Shown: positions 26,405 through 37,366, counted from the stretch's first letter. The stretch is 64,000 bases of DNA from an uncultured Bacteroidales bacterium (GCA_902779315.1 CACZBC010000003.1:1-64000); one strand, 5' to 3'. Notes: generated by a model from the sequence alone, not told the origin. Translations and numbers: made by a program.

Positions 26405-29400
26405 TTACTGACCTGCCATGATGTTCAGGACTGCAACGAAGTCGGCAATAGATACTTCGCCGTCGCCATTCACATCAGCATTGCCAGGAACTTCCTGACC
26501 TGCCATTGCATTCAGAACAGCCACACCATCGGCAATAGATACATCACCGTCACAGTTCACATCACCAGATGCGAGGCCAATACCGTTACCAGGAGTAACG
26601 ACAACCTTGTTCTCAGTCGGAATTGTGTAGCGGCTGAAGGTCTCTGTGCTAGCAGAAGCAACATAGAGGTTGTCAGCATAGTCGAATGCCAAAGCTGTGA
26701 CGCGAGACTCGCCAACATTGATAGTCTTCTTCGGGTTGAGGAAGATCTTGCCATTCTCCATAGGAACGTAGTTGGTCTCGTACAGAACAACAGTACCGTT
26801 TGCTGTGGGGATAGCGAGATAGTTGCCGTTTGTGGTGACAGCTATTCTGCCGCCAACAGTAGTGCTGCTGACGTTGCTGTAATCCTCGTTGCCTTCTGCA
26901 TCGAAGTGCTTGATGGCTGGAACCTCAGCAGATGCGTCGCTGCGACGCTGGATGTACCAGAGACCGCCCTGACCGTCTTCGTAAATACCTACATCGACAG
27001 GCGAAATGGTATATACGCCATCGAGAGGCTCGAAGTTGGCAGAAGGAGCACCAGTCCATTCCTTAGCTGTGCCAAGGTTGTAGACAGAGCAGTTGTAGTC
27101 GGTAGCGAAGAAACCACCTGCGCTGCGCTGACCACCCAGAACATACATCTTCAGGTCTTCGCCTGCACCATTGAATGCCACGCTGAGAGCCATACGAGTC
27201 TGCTCGTCGTCACCCACATAGGTGATACCTGTAGCTTCGTCAAGCTCGCCACCTGTGAAGACAGGCTTCCAAGGCTCATTGAGGTCCTCAGGATTGATTT
27301 CATATACAGAACTTGGAGTGAGACCTGCTGCACGAGCCACGAAGAGACGACCGTCATCAGTGAAGCGGAGATCCTTCAGGTCGAACTTGTAGCTGGTACC
27401 TACAATTGACAGAGGATCCTCACCACGAATTGGGAGACCGCCATAGAAGCCGGGAGTTCCATCGGCTGCGTTGATGGGCTTGAAGTCAGGACCGAACGCA
27501 TAGATTGCACCGGGCTTGTCATGAGAGATGTAAACTTCTGCAATCTCTTGAGGATAAGACTCTGCGATGAGAACCTGACCGAAGTTCTTGCTTGCAGGAT
27601 TGTTGTTGATTGCCATACCATAGGGGCCCCAAACCTTAAGGGAAGCACCCATCCTGAGGACATCAAGAGAACCCTTACCTGTAACGGCAACCTTGAAGTT
27701 CAGGGTTGTAGGATCAGCACCAAGCTTGCTGGACTCTACAGATACACTCTGTGCACCAGAAGCAAGTTCCTCAGAGATAGCCTCGGTGTAAACCAATTCT
27801 TCTCCATTGTAGAACTGAACTTCTGCACTTTCTGCCTCTGCATTGAGGTCGAAGTTAACAACAACTTTGTCGCCTTTGACCTTAGCATCGAGGTTGTATG
27901 CGAATGCATTGAGCTGAGGATTGGGCTTGTCGTTGGTATACTGACCTGCATACAAATAGACAGCATCGCCTCCGAACAGATGAGGAGTTGGCTCTGTGCC
28001 AAGCGTCTGGAACCATGCGGGATCGTCACCTGTGCTGCCGTTCAACTTCCATGTAATCTCACCACTTGCCAACTGTTCAGGAGTAGCAAGTGTACCTTCT
28101 GCTTCACGGAAGAACTGAGAAACAAAGACATTTGTCAGAGTAGCCTTTGTACCACGGCTGGTAGTGCGAGAGTTGTCGCCTTCTGCACCTACATTCTCAT
28201 ATTCGGAGAGAATGAGCGTGTTCTTAATCTGCAGGGAAGCATCTGCCCAACCAGCAACACCACCAACATACCAGAAGGGTCCTACGCCATCTTCTGCACC
28301 ATCACCAATCAGGTGAGTCTTGACGAGACAGTTGTTGATAAGGCTGTTTGCACTGCCGTTGCGACCAATCACGCCACCTGAAGAAGTATCGCCGGCAAGA
28401 TTGGGAGCAAGGTGGAAGGCAACATCAATCTCAACATTGTCGATGGTTGACTTGCCAGACATCCAACGGGTAATAGGACCTGAGAACTGATGACTGGTGT
28501 ACATCTCACCTGTCAACTTAAAGTTCTTGACGGTTGCATTCTGCAACTCATAGAAGAGCGTTGCAGGCTCTGCATAATCGCCAGATGGGATTCTTGCGTC
28601 ATCAATATAGACATTGCTCAGCGCATGGCCCTGACCGTCGAGGACACCAGCAAAGATATGCTCAGCATTTTCGCCTCTGTTATGGCCAATAGGCAGCATT
28701 CCGATGCCTTGCATGTCAATATCAGCCGTGAGTTTGCCCTTGGCGTACTTATCCATTTCGCTGGCAATAGCACGATAAACAACAAACTCCTTAGTGTTAC
28801 CGATGAGGTAGTAGCCCTCCTCGTCCTGTTCAGGCAGAATGCTGGCAATTGCAGCTGCAGATTCAGTCATCTTTGACTTAGGATTCAGAGCTTCTTCCGT
28901 GCTGTAAGAACCATTGAGGTATGCTTCAACTATAGCAGAAGTAGCATCGAAGACAGCATTTGTTTCGTCTTCGCTGAATACCATCTCACCTGTCTCGAAC
29001 CATTCGCCACTCTCTTCGTCCTTCTCAACCAAAGGAAGGTTTCCTGTATCTAAGAAGTCGAGCTTGTTTGCATAATTGATAAGTTCAATGTATGCTTGCT
29101 TACCTTCGTAGACTTGCTGGAAGAGGTCAGAGAATGTCTTAACAAGAGCAGCCTTGTCTTCTACGGTCGTAGCCTGCCCTACCTGATCGACAGCAGCTTG
29201 AAGTGCATCTCTCAGAGCAGCGGGGAAGTTAGGACCTTTAGCTACGTTCTCTCCATTATAATATATGTCTTCACAGTTCAAGTCATTGTCGATGATTGTC
29301 TGAGCACGGGCACTCATGTTCTCGAGAACATTGTCGAGAGCAGGATTCGTCTGTGCTTCATCTTCACCACAATACTTCACTTCGAGAGCACTCCAGCCAG

Positions 29401-32400
29401 TCCAGTCACTGCTGTACTTCGTGCCTGGGTTCTTGATACCGATAGTGAGCTTGCCATCTTCGCCTACATAAGCGATGGTGTAAGCCTGATAACGGCCTGC
29501 CTTTGCAGCAATAGCCATACCGGTTTCACCCTGAGGAACATAACCTGTCATGTCATCACCTTCTGTGGAAACGCCGTCTTCATAAACAGGAAGGTCAAAT
29601 GCACTCTTGATTGTCAAGTTGCAGTTCACACCGTCTTCTGCCTCATCAACACTAACAGGATCCTCGATAGCAGCGGGGAAGTAGTTGAAGATACCATTTG
29701 CATAGATACCTGAAGCGTAGTTAACGCTGTAACGGTTGTTGCTAGGACGGAAGGCAGCATGAGTACCAATGAGGTAGTAACCGGGCTTCATTTCTTCAAC
29801 AGTCTGATACATATCACCTGTCTTGTTCCAAGCCTCAACGCCATTGAAAGTTGTGCCTGCTTCATCCGTAGTTGTGCCCCAACTGTTAGCGAAGCCGCCA
29901 GTCCACTTTTCGTTCTGCTGGCTGAAGTCACTGTTAGGAATCAACTTACTGATGTCAGAACCGGGAGCATAGTCGCTTGCGATAGCCTTCTGGAGCCACT
30001 GGTCAACACGTTCTGTTTCTGCTGCGATTTCCTCGGCAGTAGCAGTGTGCTTTTCAATGATGTACTCGTAAGTACCCAGAGGATTGTCTTCGCTTGGTTC
30101 GTCAGAATTTTCCTCAGCGAGGTAGTATTCCAGAGCGTCACGCAGAGCACCAGAGAAGGTGTCGTTAGATGCGAGGAATGCCTTGATTTCTTCGCACTTG
30201 TCAATATAAGTCTGATATACTGCAGCATTCTCCTTAACAGCATCCTTGGCAGCATAAACAGAGTCAAGGGCATCGGCGAAATCATCAACTGTAGCAACTT
30301 CTGTCAGAGCCTCAACTTTTTCATTCAATTTGTCAAGCAAAGACTGAGTAGCGACAATCTCGCCAATAGCTTCTTGCTCGAAAGAATGAATTGTAGCTAT
30401 TACGCTTTCAAGGTCTGCATCATTAAGAACAGAGAAGTACTGATCAGCACCATAAATTACGATAGCGTGCTCACCGAATGGATAAGGATGAGCATCATCC
30501 TCAATGGTCTGATACCATGATGGATCGCGGAACTGCTTGCCGTTCAGGTTGTAACAGAGAGTACCATTGGCAACCTCCTCAAGCGGCAGAGTAATCGTCT
30601 TGCGATCTGCTGCCGTGGGATTGTAGTGCTGCTGCTTGTTCTGCTCGACGCCTTCGATGTCTGCTTCGTAGCAATTGACAACCTTTGCAGAGCCACGGGT
30701 GAAGGAGTCGCTCGAGTAGATAGCTGAAGATGACATTTGGCAAGTACTCCAGCAATTGGTAACTACAGAGCCGCTGCCCGAGTAGCCGCAGATAGCGCCA
30801 GACTCGACACCGTTTGTAATAACACCTGTTACCCAGCAGTTGGTGATTATCATGTTCATTGAACCGCCCGCGCAGACACCTACGATACCTGCTGCGTTTC
30901 GAGTTGCAACACCAACCTCACCTTCGAAACCAACATTCGTGACGTTAATTGTACCACTGCCACTGGTAGTACCAATTACACCGGCATAGTTAGCAGCATA
31001 CAAAGAGCAACTTTCGTCGAGAATGACGTTCTTGACAACTGCGCCATCACCGACAGCACCAATCAGACCGATATTGTTTACGGCTGGGTTGTTGATAACA
31101 AAGTTGCTGATGGTGTGACCCTGACCGTCAAATGTGCCGACGTAGATTGCAGGAGGAGTATAGCGCTCCATGCAGCCTTCCATGTCAATGTCAGCTGTCA
31201 GCTTTGCGCAGGCATCGGTATGCTGTGAAGCATAGACGCTCCACCATGCGAGCTCAGCGCCGTCTTTTATTTCGAACCAACCATCGACGGGAGTGACAAA
31301 GTTTTCATCAAACTGCCCGCAGACTGTGCACCAGCCATCCTCGAATGTATGAGGAGGAATAACGGGTTCGCCAGAAGGATCGTTAGTGTAACCACCACTA
31401 CCCAGAGGTGTTCCGTCGCAGCGGAAACTTGAGGCTGCAGAATAAATGAGGCCACCTTCTTTTTCGAATGGCATGGGTTCGGGGTCTGTGCCAATCACTT
31501 GGAAGAAGCGATTCAGACCGTTCTGCTTTTCGTTCAGGAAGAATGCGAGTTCACCGCTGGCAATACCAGCCTGATTCTCGTAGTGAGTGTACTTGTCGTG
31601 GTCAGAAACAGAATTACCGAAGATGGGATTAACAACATATACATTCTCACTGACTACATTGCCCGGATTACGAGCAAGGTTTTGTGAATTCTCCGTATCG
31701 TTGTCCAAAGTCTGGTCGCCAGCACCGATGATGTTGCCAAGAATTGCGCAATTCTTGAAGTAGGTCTTCGTAGCAGTCCAACCGCTGAAGCCACCAACGC
31801 GTGCACATCTTGCGCCTGCTTCCGAGCCAGGCAAGGTGAAGTCACCTGCATAAATACAATTCTCAACGGTCTTTTCTACTTCACCCATCCAACCGAAGAA
31901 ACCACCTGAGGTATTATCGCCTACTACGGTAGAGGTGATGTCGACGTCGGAATAGACGTTGCGAACCAAAGCGTTGCGGGCTTCTGCGCAGAGGGAGCCA
32001 ACTCGTGCACCATTCGTCTGAAGCGAGCCGTGCAGGATGAGGTTCTCGATGTTACCTGCCATTTCGGGGAACAGGCCTGCATAGCCAGACATCTCCGTAA
32101 AGTTGATGGTAATGGCGTGACCTTGTCCGTTAAAGTTACCGTCAATCCAGTCGCTAGAGTTAAATATCTGCTGACCAGGTTCTGTGAAGAACTCAATGTC
32201 ATTCGTCAACTTCATGTTCAAGCGGAAGCCATTTGCGATACGGTTCCAGCCTTCGACTTTGGTGAAGTCCTCTTGTGTGCCGAGGAGGACAGACATATCC
32301 TTCTTATCGAACTTCTCGGAATCGTCGAAATCGAACATATTGAAATTGAAGCAACCGCAGACTGTGCAGACGCCGTACTTGTCAAACGCGTGCTTTGTAG

Positions 32401-33409
32401 CCTGATCGCTGCCACTATTGGAGAAGGTCAGTTCGCTTTCGCTCTTGCCGTCGCAATCAGTAGGTGCAGAAGCATAAACCTGACCAGTGCCGAATGCTGC
32501 GGGAACGGGGAATGGGTCTGTGCCGATTCTCTGTACCCAATTGATCTTGCTCTGGTCGTTATTCAACTGATAGCAGATGCGACCGTCAGCGAGGTCATCA
32601 TAAGCAACAACTGTTGTAGCTACGTTGTCGCCCCACTGTTTGGTAACGTAGTTGTTGTAGCTAGCACCTTGAGGACGGTTGGCATAGGGATCTGCATTGT
32701 AGGTCTCTACATCAATGGTCTTCAGGTTGCCACCGTTACGTGAGATGTTGCTGCTGAGGCCGTTGGAAACGTCGAGAGTACAGTCATCGGTGATAGCCAA
32801 GCAGTTCGCGATGTTGACGCGCTTTTCAGCCCAACCTACGACACCGCCGCAGTTCTGAGTGGTCTCGCCTAAGATGGTGACTTTTGCCAGACAGTTCTCG
32901 ACTGTTGTACCTCCAAGACCTATGGCAACGATACCACCATGAGTGGCATCACCAGCCACAGAGCTGTTGATGGTGACATCAGAATAGCAACCACGAATGA
33001 CAGCTTTGTTGCGTGCCACAATGGCGGCAGCAAACTTGTTGCTTGTGGTAATGGTACCTGTCACCTTCAGGTTTTGAATGACAGCACGATAGCCCGTGTT
33101 GCGGAATAGGGCTGCATTCGCGTCCTCTGGGTACATGTTGATTTTGATGGTGTGTCCTGCGCCATCGAAGACGCCCTGGTACTCGTTGGCTTCCGTGCCA
33201 ATCATAGTACCGTCAACGCCTCTGTCAATGTCGGCTGTCAGCACAGCACTGGCATAGACTCCACCACCATTCACGAGCTGAGCGAACTCTTCCAGGTCCG
33301 CTGCTGTACCGATCTGGTAAACTCCATTCACTTCGGAAAGAGCCCACGCAGCTGTGGAGACAACACTCAGCAGCGTTGCCAAACACAGATTCAGTAGTTT
33401 TTTACTCAT
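26405..33409 (-). CDS. Giant secreted beta-helix (GLUG-type) protein with C-terminal dockerin pair, copy 2
   Basis: A 2334-aa paralog of the protein at 19084, colinear along its whole length. The signal peptide is almost identical, and the beta-helix regions, helical segment, jelly-roll region (GYYLIGTHAAFRPSNNRYS in both) and beta-propeller-like region follow in the same order. The C-terminal dockerin pair is GDVNCDGDVSIADGVAVLN and DVNGDGEVSIADFVAVLN. Identity is highest at the signal peptide, jelly-roll, propeller and dockerin, and lower in the beta-helix repeats. It is slightly longer through insertions in the second beta-helix region. The cysteine knuckles (CTVCGC, CTVCGQ) are kept. No T9SS tail is present: the protein ends at the dockerin. 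Function unknown; surface binding or assembly on a scaffold is likely. Confidence 0.82.
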   Translation of the reverse strand: MSKKLLNLCLATLLSVVSTAAWALSEVNGVYQIGTAADLEEFAQLVNGGGVYASAVLTADIDRGVDGTMIGTEANEYQGVFDGAGHTIKINMYPEDANAALFRNTGYRAVIQNLKVTGTITTSNKFAAAIVARNKAVIRGCYSDVTINSSVAGDATHGGIVAIGLGGTTVENCLAKVTILGETTQNCGGVVGWAEKRVNIANCLAITDDCTLDVSNGLSSNISRNGGNLKTIDVETYNADPYANRPQGASYNNYVTKQWGDNVATTVVAYDDLADGRICYQLNNDQSKINWVQRIGTDPFPVPAAFGTGQVYASAPTDCDGKSESELTFSNSGSDQATKHAFDKYGVCTVCGCFNFNMFDFDDSEKFDKKDMSVLLGTQEDFTKVEGWNRIANGFRLNMKLTNDIEFFTEPGQQIFNSSDWIDGNFNGQGHAITINFTEMSGYAGLFPEMAGNIENLILHGSLQTNGARVGSLCAEARNALVRNVYSDVDITSTVVGDNTSGGFFGWMGEVEKTVENCIYAGDFTLPGSEAGARCARVGGFSGWTATKTYFKNCAILGNIIGAGDQTLDNDTENSQNLARNPGNVVSENVYVVNPIFGNSVSDHDKYTHYENQAGIASGELAFFLNEKQNGLNRFFQVIGTDPEPMPFEKEGGLIYSAASSFRCDGTPLGSGGYTNDPSGEPVIPPHTFEDGWCTVCGQFDENFVTPVDGWFEIKDGAELAWWSVYASQHTDACAKLTADIDMEGCMERYTPPAIYVGTFDGQGHTISNFVINNPAVNNIGLIGAVGDGAVVKNVILDESCSLYAANYAGVIGTTSGSGTINVTNVGFEGEVGVATRNAAGIVGVCAGGSMNMIITNCWVTGVITNGVESGAICGYSGSGSVVTNCWSTCQMSSSAIYSSDSFTRGSAKVVNCYEADIEGVEQNKQQHYNPTAADRKTITLPLEEVANGTLCYNLNGKQFRDPSWYQTIEDDAHPYPFGEHAIVIYGADQYFSVLNDADLESVIATIHSFEQEAIGEIVATQSLLDKLNEKVEALTEVATVDDFADALDSVYAAKDAVKENAAVYQTYIDKCEEIKAFLASNDTFSGALRDALEYYLAEENSDEPSEDNPLGTYEYIIEKHTATAEEIAAETERVDQWLQKAIASDYAPGSDISKLIPNSDFSQQNEKWTGGFANSWGTTTDEAGTTFNGVEAWNKTGDMYQTVEEMKPGYYLIGTHAAFRPSNNRYSVNYASGIYANGIFNYFPAAIEDPVSVDEAEDGVNCNLTIKSAFDLPVYEDGVSTEGDDMTGYVPQGETGMAIAAKAGRYQAYTIAYVGEDGKLTIGIKNPGTKYSSDWTGWSALEVKYCGEDEAQTNPALDNVLENMSARAQTIIDNDLNCEDIYYNGENVAKGPNFPAALRDALQAAVDQVGQATTVEDKAALVKTFSDLFQQVYEGKQAYIELINYANKLDFLDTGNLPLVEKDEESGEWFETGEMVFSEDETNAVFDATSAIVEAYLNGSYSTEEALNPKSKMTESAAAIASILPEQDEEGYYLIGNTKEFVVYRAIASEMDKYAKGKLTADIDMQGIGMLPIGHNRGENAEHIFAGVLDGQGHALSNVYIDDARIPSGDYAEPATLFYELQNATVKNFKLTGEMYTSHQFSGPITRWMSGKSTIDNVEIDVAFHLAPNLAGDTSSGGVIGRNGSANSLINNCLVKTHLIGDGAEDGVGPFWYVGGVAGWADASLQIKNTLILSEYENVGAEGDNSRTTSRGTKATLTNVFVSQFFREAEGTLATPEQLASGEITWKLNGSTGDDPAWFQTLGTEPTPHLFGGDAVYLYAGQYTNDKPNPQLNAFAYNLDAKVKGDKVVVNFDLNAEAESAEVQFYNGEELVYTEAISEELASGAQSVSVESSKLGADPTTLNFKVAVTGKGSLDVLRMGASLKVWGPYGMAINNNPASKNFGQVLIAESYPQEIAEVYISHDKPGAIYAFGPDFKPINAADGTPGFYGGLPIRGEDPLSIVGTSYKFDLKDLRFTDDGRLFVARAAGLTPSSVYEINPEDLNEPWKPVFTGGELDEATGITYVGDDEQTRMALSVAFNGAGEDLKMYVLGGQRSAGGFFATDYNCSVYNLGTAKEWTGAPSANFEPLDGVYTISPVDVGIYEDGQGGLWYIQRRSDASAEVPAIKHFDAEGNEDYSNVSSTTVGGRIAVTTNGNYLAIPTANGTVVLYETNYVPMENGKIFLNPKKTINVGESRVTALAFDYADNLYVASASTETFSRYTIPTENKVVVTPGNGIGLASGDVNCDGDVSIADGVAVLNAMAGQEVPGNADVNGDGEVSIADFVAVLNIMAGQ

Positions 33410-33483
33410 AGAATGATAAGTTAGGTTAATAATTAAAGTTAATAACTGTTTGTTTAGTTTGCGTTTTTACACATTTTGTCTTC

Positions 33484-33514
33484 CAAAGATAGTCGTTTTT
33501 AACATTCGCCCAAA
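33484..33514 (-). promoter_or_regulatory. Promoter of the second dockerin gene
   Basis: On the - strand, TTTG at 33514-33511, a 19-nt spacer, then TATCTTTG at 33491-33484; leader ~70 nt. The remaining part of the 369-bp gap (33410-33778) contains a small hairpin at 33602-33625 and a repeat array; no gene is seen. Confidence 0.68.
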
Positions 33515-33651
33515 ACTTTTTAACAGTTTTTCTTTAGGGAAAAAGGCTTTTTGCCAAAATAGTACAAAAACGGCTTTTGTTTTGTAAAAGAATGCAAGGG
33601 GAAATAAGAGGCAAAGCCCTTATTTGTAAGTTAACAAAGGAAGACAAAAAA

Positions 33652-33778
33652 AGAGGCCTGTTTAGTTGACAAACGAGGCACGTTAAGTTGGCAAACGTCA
33701 CACGTTAAAATCGTAAACTTCAAACGTGAAGTTTGCCTTTTTCACGTGTGAAGTTTGAAGACTTCACTGCAGTTGTTT
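33652..33778 (+). repeat. 22-bp intergenic repeat array 6 (5 units and a partial)
   Basis: Units at 33652, 33674, 33696, 33718 and 33740, then a partial unit running to the coaD stop codon. It opens with AGAGGCC and CGAGGCACG units and then mixes CACACGTTAA, CAAACGTGAAG and CACGTGTGAAG cores. No stem-loop terminator is visible for coaD, so the array occupies its 3' end. Confidence 0.8.
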
Positions 33779-34225
33779 TCATGGGAGGAAAGCCGAGATG
33801 TCGTGACCGAAGTGCGAGAGTTCGCGAACTACCGAGCTGCTGAGGCTTGCAAGCTGTGGTGAAGCAGGGAGAAAGACGGTTTCTATGCCTGAAAGTTGGC
33901 GGTTTACATCGGCCATTTGCGTCTCGTAATCGAAGTCTGCAGCACTTCGGACGCCACGAATTATCGTGCTGATTCCCTGTTCCTTAGCAAAGTCGACGGT
34001 CAAACCTGTGTAGCTCTCCACTTTGACTCGCGGTTCGTCGGCATAGAGTTCGCGTATCTTCCCCACCCTTTCCTCTACCGGCATCCAACCGGATTTCTGC
34101 TCGTTGTAGCCGACTCCGACAACCACTTCATCGAACATTTGCAGGGCACGCTTCACGATATCTGCGTGACCCAAAGTGAAAGGGTCAAATGAACCGGGAA
34201 AGAGAACACGACTCTTCTGCGTCAT
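33779..34225 (-). CDS. coaD: Phosphopantetheine adenylyltransferase
   Basis: Transfers AMP from ATP to 4'-phosphopantetheine, the penultimate step of coenzyme A synthesis. The 148-aa protein has the nucleotidyltransferase motif [16 protein letters not shown], with the TxGH turn near the N-terminus, then the conserved [14 protein letters not shown] and [13 protein letters not shown]. Length is close to the usual ~150-160 aa. The start ATG overlaps the parE TGA by 4 bp, so it is the last gene of the GNAT-parE-coaD operon. Confidence 0.95.
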   Translation of the reverse strand: MTQKSRVLFPGSFDPFTLGHADIVKRALQMFDEVVVGVGYNEQKSGWMPVEERVGKIRELYADEPRVKVESYTGLTVDFAKEQGISTIIRGVRSAADFDYETQMADVNRQLSGIETVFLPASPQLASLSSSVVRELSHFGHDISAFLP

Positions 34226-36210
34226 ACTGCAACCTCCTCTTCTTCCGCCAAATCCTCTTCAATGACGAGATTATTGATGATGAAGTTCTGACGGTCCATC
34301 GTATTGTCTCCCATATAGAAGTTCAGGAGTTCGGCAACTTGGTCGGACTTGTGAAGCATGACTTGGTCGAGGCGAATGTCCGGACCGATAAAGTTGCGGA
34401 ATTCCTCAGGACTTATCTCGCCGAGACCTTTGAATCGGGTTATCTCAGGCTCAGGTCCGAGGTCGTCTATCGCTTGTTGCCGTTCTTCTTCGGAGTAGCA
34501 ATATTGCGTCACAAAGTCCTTCGAGAGGCTGAGGTGGCGAGGACGTTTGCCGTCGCTGTAAGATGCGTTCTCTTCGGTATTGTCGCGGGCTGCGAGTTCT
34601 GCCTCGATGGCTTTGAGTTTTGCCTTTCCTATCTTTGTCTTTCTGCCGCGCACTCTGAACAAAGGTGTCTGCAAGATGAAGACGTGACCTTTCTTTACGA
34701 GTTCAGGGAAGAACTTGAGGAAGAAGGTGAGCATCAAGAGACGAATGTGCATTCCATCGTCATCGGCATCGGTTGCGACTATGACTTTGTTGTAACGAAG
34801 GCCGTCAAGTCCGTCTTCTATGTTGAGTGCGGCTTGCAAGAGGTTGAACTCTTCGTTCTCGTACACCACTTTCTTTGTCAACTTGTAACAGTTGAGGGGC
34901 TTTCCTCGAAGACTGAAAACGGCTTGAGTATTGACGTCGCGACTCTTTGTGATACTGCCGCTTGCAGAGTCGCCCTCAGTGATGAAGATGCTGCTTTCCT
35001 CTTGAAGGTCGCCTTTGGTGTCAGTCAGGTGAATTCTGCAGTCACGAAGTTTGCGGTTGTGCAGGTTGGCTTTTTTCGACATTTCGCGAGCCTTCTTCGC
35101 TATGCCGGCCATTTCCTTACGCAGTTTTTCGCTTTCGGAAACCTTCTGCAGGATAATGTCGGCAACGTCTGTGTTCTTGTGAAGGTAGTTGTCCACTTGC
35201 TCTTTCACGAAGTCGCCGATGAATTTGTCAATCGAGATGCCACCTTCCGGCTCCGTTGTTGTGCTGCCAAGTTTCACTTTGGTCTGGCTCTCGAACATCG
35301 GTTCCTGGATGTTGATACTGATGGCTGCCACCATTCCATTGCGGATGTCGGCATATTCGTAGTTCTTTCCGCTGTAGTCCTTGATGACTTCAGCTATGTA
35401 TTTCTTGAAAGCGGCCTGATGTGTTCCGCCCAAAGTGGTGTTCTGTCCGTTGACGAACGAATAGTATTCTTCGCCGTTCTGCTTGGTGTGGGTGAACGCT
35501 ATCTCGATGTCTTCGCCACGAAGATGGATGATGGGATAGAGCGGTTCGTAGTCCATCCTGTCCGAAAGGAGGTCGCTCAGTCCGTCTCGCGAAATGATGC
35601 GCCGACCGTTGAACATGACTGTCAGACCCGTATTGAGATAGGTATAGTTGCGAAGCATCAGTTCGACGAACTCGCCTCGGAATGCGTAATGCTTGAACAG
35701 GGAAGGGTCCGGCTCGAAGAAGACTGCGGTTCCGTTCTCGTCCTGACTCTTTTCGGTAACGTCACTCTCGAGGATGCCTTTGCTGAAGACTGCTTTACGT
35801 GTCTGTCCGTCGCGAAAGCTTTGGACTTCGAATCGAGTGCTCAAGGCATTGACTGCCTTTAGACCTACGCCATTCAGGCCAACACTTTTCTGGAACGCTT
35901 TACTGTCGTATTTGCCGCCTGTATTGAGCATCGAGACGGCTTCCACAAGCTTACCGAGTGGGATTCCACGTCCGTAGTCGCGAACAGAAACGCGAAGATT
36001 GTCCTCTATGTCTACTTCGATACGTTTTCCGGCACCCATCTTGAACTCGTCGATACTGTTGTCGATGACTTCTTTTAGTAGTACGTAAATGCCGTCTTCT
36101 GCTTGCGAACCATCACTGAGGCGTCCTATATACATACCTGGACGCGTTCGGATGTGCTCCATATCGGAGAGATGTCGTATATTACCTTCGTCGTATTGTG
36201 CTGAAATCAT
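34222..36210 (-). CDS. parE: DNA topoisomerase IV subunit B
   Basis: ATPase subunit of type IIA topoisomerase IV, which decatenates daughter chromosomes. The 662-aa protein carries the GHKL ATPase motifs [20 protein letters not shown] and [14 protein letters not shown], the QTK loop (QTKVKLGS), the TOPRIM motifs ITEGDSASG and [12 protein letters not shown], and the C-terminal [13 protein letters not shown]. The N-terminus ([20 protein letters not shown]) and the short insert pattern fit Bacteroidetes ParE rather than GyrB. The partner parC is not adjacent, whereas in many Bacteroidetes it is close. It starts 4 bp after the GNAT gene and overlaps coaD. Confidence 0.92.
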   Translation of the reverse strand: MISAQYDEGNIRHLSDMEHIRTRPGMYIGRLSDGSQAEDGIYVLLKEVIDNSIDEFKMGAGKRIEVDIEDNLRVSVRDYGRGIPLGKLVEAVSMLNTGGKYDSKAFQKSVGLNGVGLKAVNALSTRFEVQSFRDGQTRKAVFSKGILESDVTEKSQDENGTAVFFEPDPSLFKHYAFRGEFVELMLRNYTYLNTGLTVMFNGRRIISRDGLSDLLSDRMDYEPLYPIIHLRGEDIEIAFTHTKQNGEEYYSFVNGQNTTLGGTHQAAFKKYIAEVIKDYSGKNYEYADIRNGMVAAISINIQEPMFESQTKVKLGSTTTEPEGGISIDKFIGDFVKEQVDNYLHKNTDVADIILQKVSESEKLRKEMAGIAKKAREMSKKANLHNRKLRDCRIHLTDTKGDLQEESSIFITEGDSASGSITKSRDVNTQAVFSLRGKPLNCYKLTKKVVYENEEFNLLQAALNIEDGLDGLRYNKVIVATDADDDGMHIRLLMLTFFLKFFPELVKKGHVFILQTPLFRVRGRKTKIGKAKLKAIEAELAARDNTEENASYSDGKRPRHLSLSKDFVTQYCYSEEERQQAIDDLGPEPEITRFKGLGEISPEEFRNFIGPDIRLDQVMLHKSDQVAELLNFYMGDNTMDRQNFIINNLVIEEDLAEEEEVAV

Positions 36211-36214
36211 AGTA

Positions 36215-37366
36215 TTATAGTTCCTTTGAGAATGCGGCCCGACGTTTGTGAATGCAGCAATCGAGGTTCTTCCACTGCATTTGTCCGGCCAGATTGTCCT
36301 CGAGCTGAGGATGCGTCTCTGCCCACTCGAAGCCGTGACTGATGCCGAAAGGAATCATGTCGGCAAAGAAGAGGGCATTTGCTCCCTTTTCCTGATACTC
36401 GGGCAGCACGCCAATCAGGAGCATATCGAGTATCTGGTGGTCCTTCTTGAGCCAGAGTTCGCGAATGATATGCCACCATCCGAAGGGGAACAGCTTTGCC
36501 TTTGCTTTCTGGACTGCCTTGCTGAGGCTGGGCATACAGACGCCTACGCCGATGATTTCACCTTGCGTATTCTCCACGACAGACAGGTATTGGCGGTCGA
36601 GCATCTGCAGGAAACGTTTTGCATACCAACGCATCTGCTGCTCGTCAAGTTCGCTGTATCCGTAGAGATTGACGTAGGCTTTGTTGATCACGCCCAGCAT
36701 CTTCTCCACATATCCGCCTTTACGTATCTCGTTTTTACTGCGGAAGTGGCGCAGACGGAAGCCGTAACGTTCCTCTGCAACCTGTGCTATGCGGAAGTAC
36801 TTGGCGTTGTTTGCCTCGTGCTCTCCCTTGGGAATGAACACTTTCCTCTCCACCCATCCTGTCTCTTTCTTGAAGCCGAGACGGGCAAGATGCTGCGGAT
36901 AGTAGGGATAGTTGTAGATGGTGTTGAGCGTGGAGAGCTGGTCGAAGCCGTCAACGAGCATGCCTTCGGGATCCAGATCGGTGAAGCCAAGCGGTCCTAC
37001 TATGCTGGTCATTCCCCTCTCCTTGCCCCATTTCTCGACTGTTTCGATCAGGGCCTGGCTCACTTCCGGCTCGTCGATGAAGTCGATCCAACCGAAGCGG
37101 ACCTCCTTCCTACCCCATCGCTCATTGGCTCGAGTATTGATGATGGCTGCCACTCGGCCAACTATGCGGCCTTCCTTCCGAGCGAGGAAGAATGCGGCTT
37201 GGCAGAAACGGAAAGCGGGATTGCGTTTCGGATCGAGTGTTTCGAGCGTATCCTCGAGCAAATCGGGCACAGCATAAGGGCAATCCTTATACAGCTCGTA
37301 GTTGAAGCGGACGAATGCCCGCATCTCCTTCGCTGTACTGATTTGACTGATGTTAACTGTGCTCAT
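36215..37366 (-). CDS. YghO-like GNAT-fold protein
   Basis: A 383-aa protein of a family widespread in Bacteroidetes (YghO-like, with GNAT-type acyltransferase halves). Visible features are [56 protein letters not shown], and a C-terminal [23 protein letters not shown], which looks like an acetyl-CoA binding loop. Its substrate is unknown. It is the first gene of the unit with parE (4-bp gap) and coaD; the operon context is housekeeping rather than pathway-specific. Confidence 0.75.
   Translation of the reverse strand: MSTVNISQISTAKEMRAFVRFNYELYKDCPYAVPDLLEDTLETLDPKRNPAFRFCQAAFFLARKEGRIVGRVAAIINTRANERWGRKEVRFGWIDFIDEPEVSQALIETVEKWGKERGMTSIVGPLGFTDLDPEGMLVDGFDQLSTLNTIYNYPYYPQHLARLGFKKETGWVERKVFIPKGEHEANNAKYFRIAQVAEERYGFRLRHFRSKNEIRKGGYVEKMLGVINKAYVNLYGYSELDEQQMRWYAKRFLQMLDRQYLSVVENTQGEIIGVGVCMPSLSKAVQKAKAKLFPFGWWHIIRELWLKKDHQILDMLLIGVLPEYQEKGANALFFADMIPFGISHGFEWAETHPQLEDNLAGQMQWKNLDCCIHKRRAAFSKEL

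Noticed and set aside
33602..33625. Small hairpin AAATAAG-GGC-AAA-GCC-CTTATTT upstream of the second dockerin gene
   Set aside because: No U-tract on either strand and no gene ends there; it may be chance in A/T-rich sequence.
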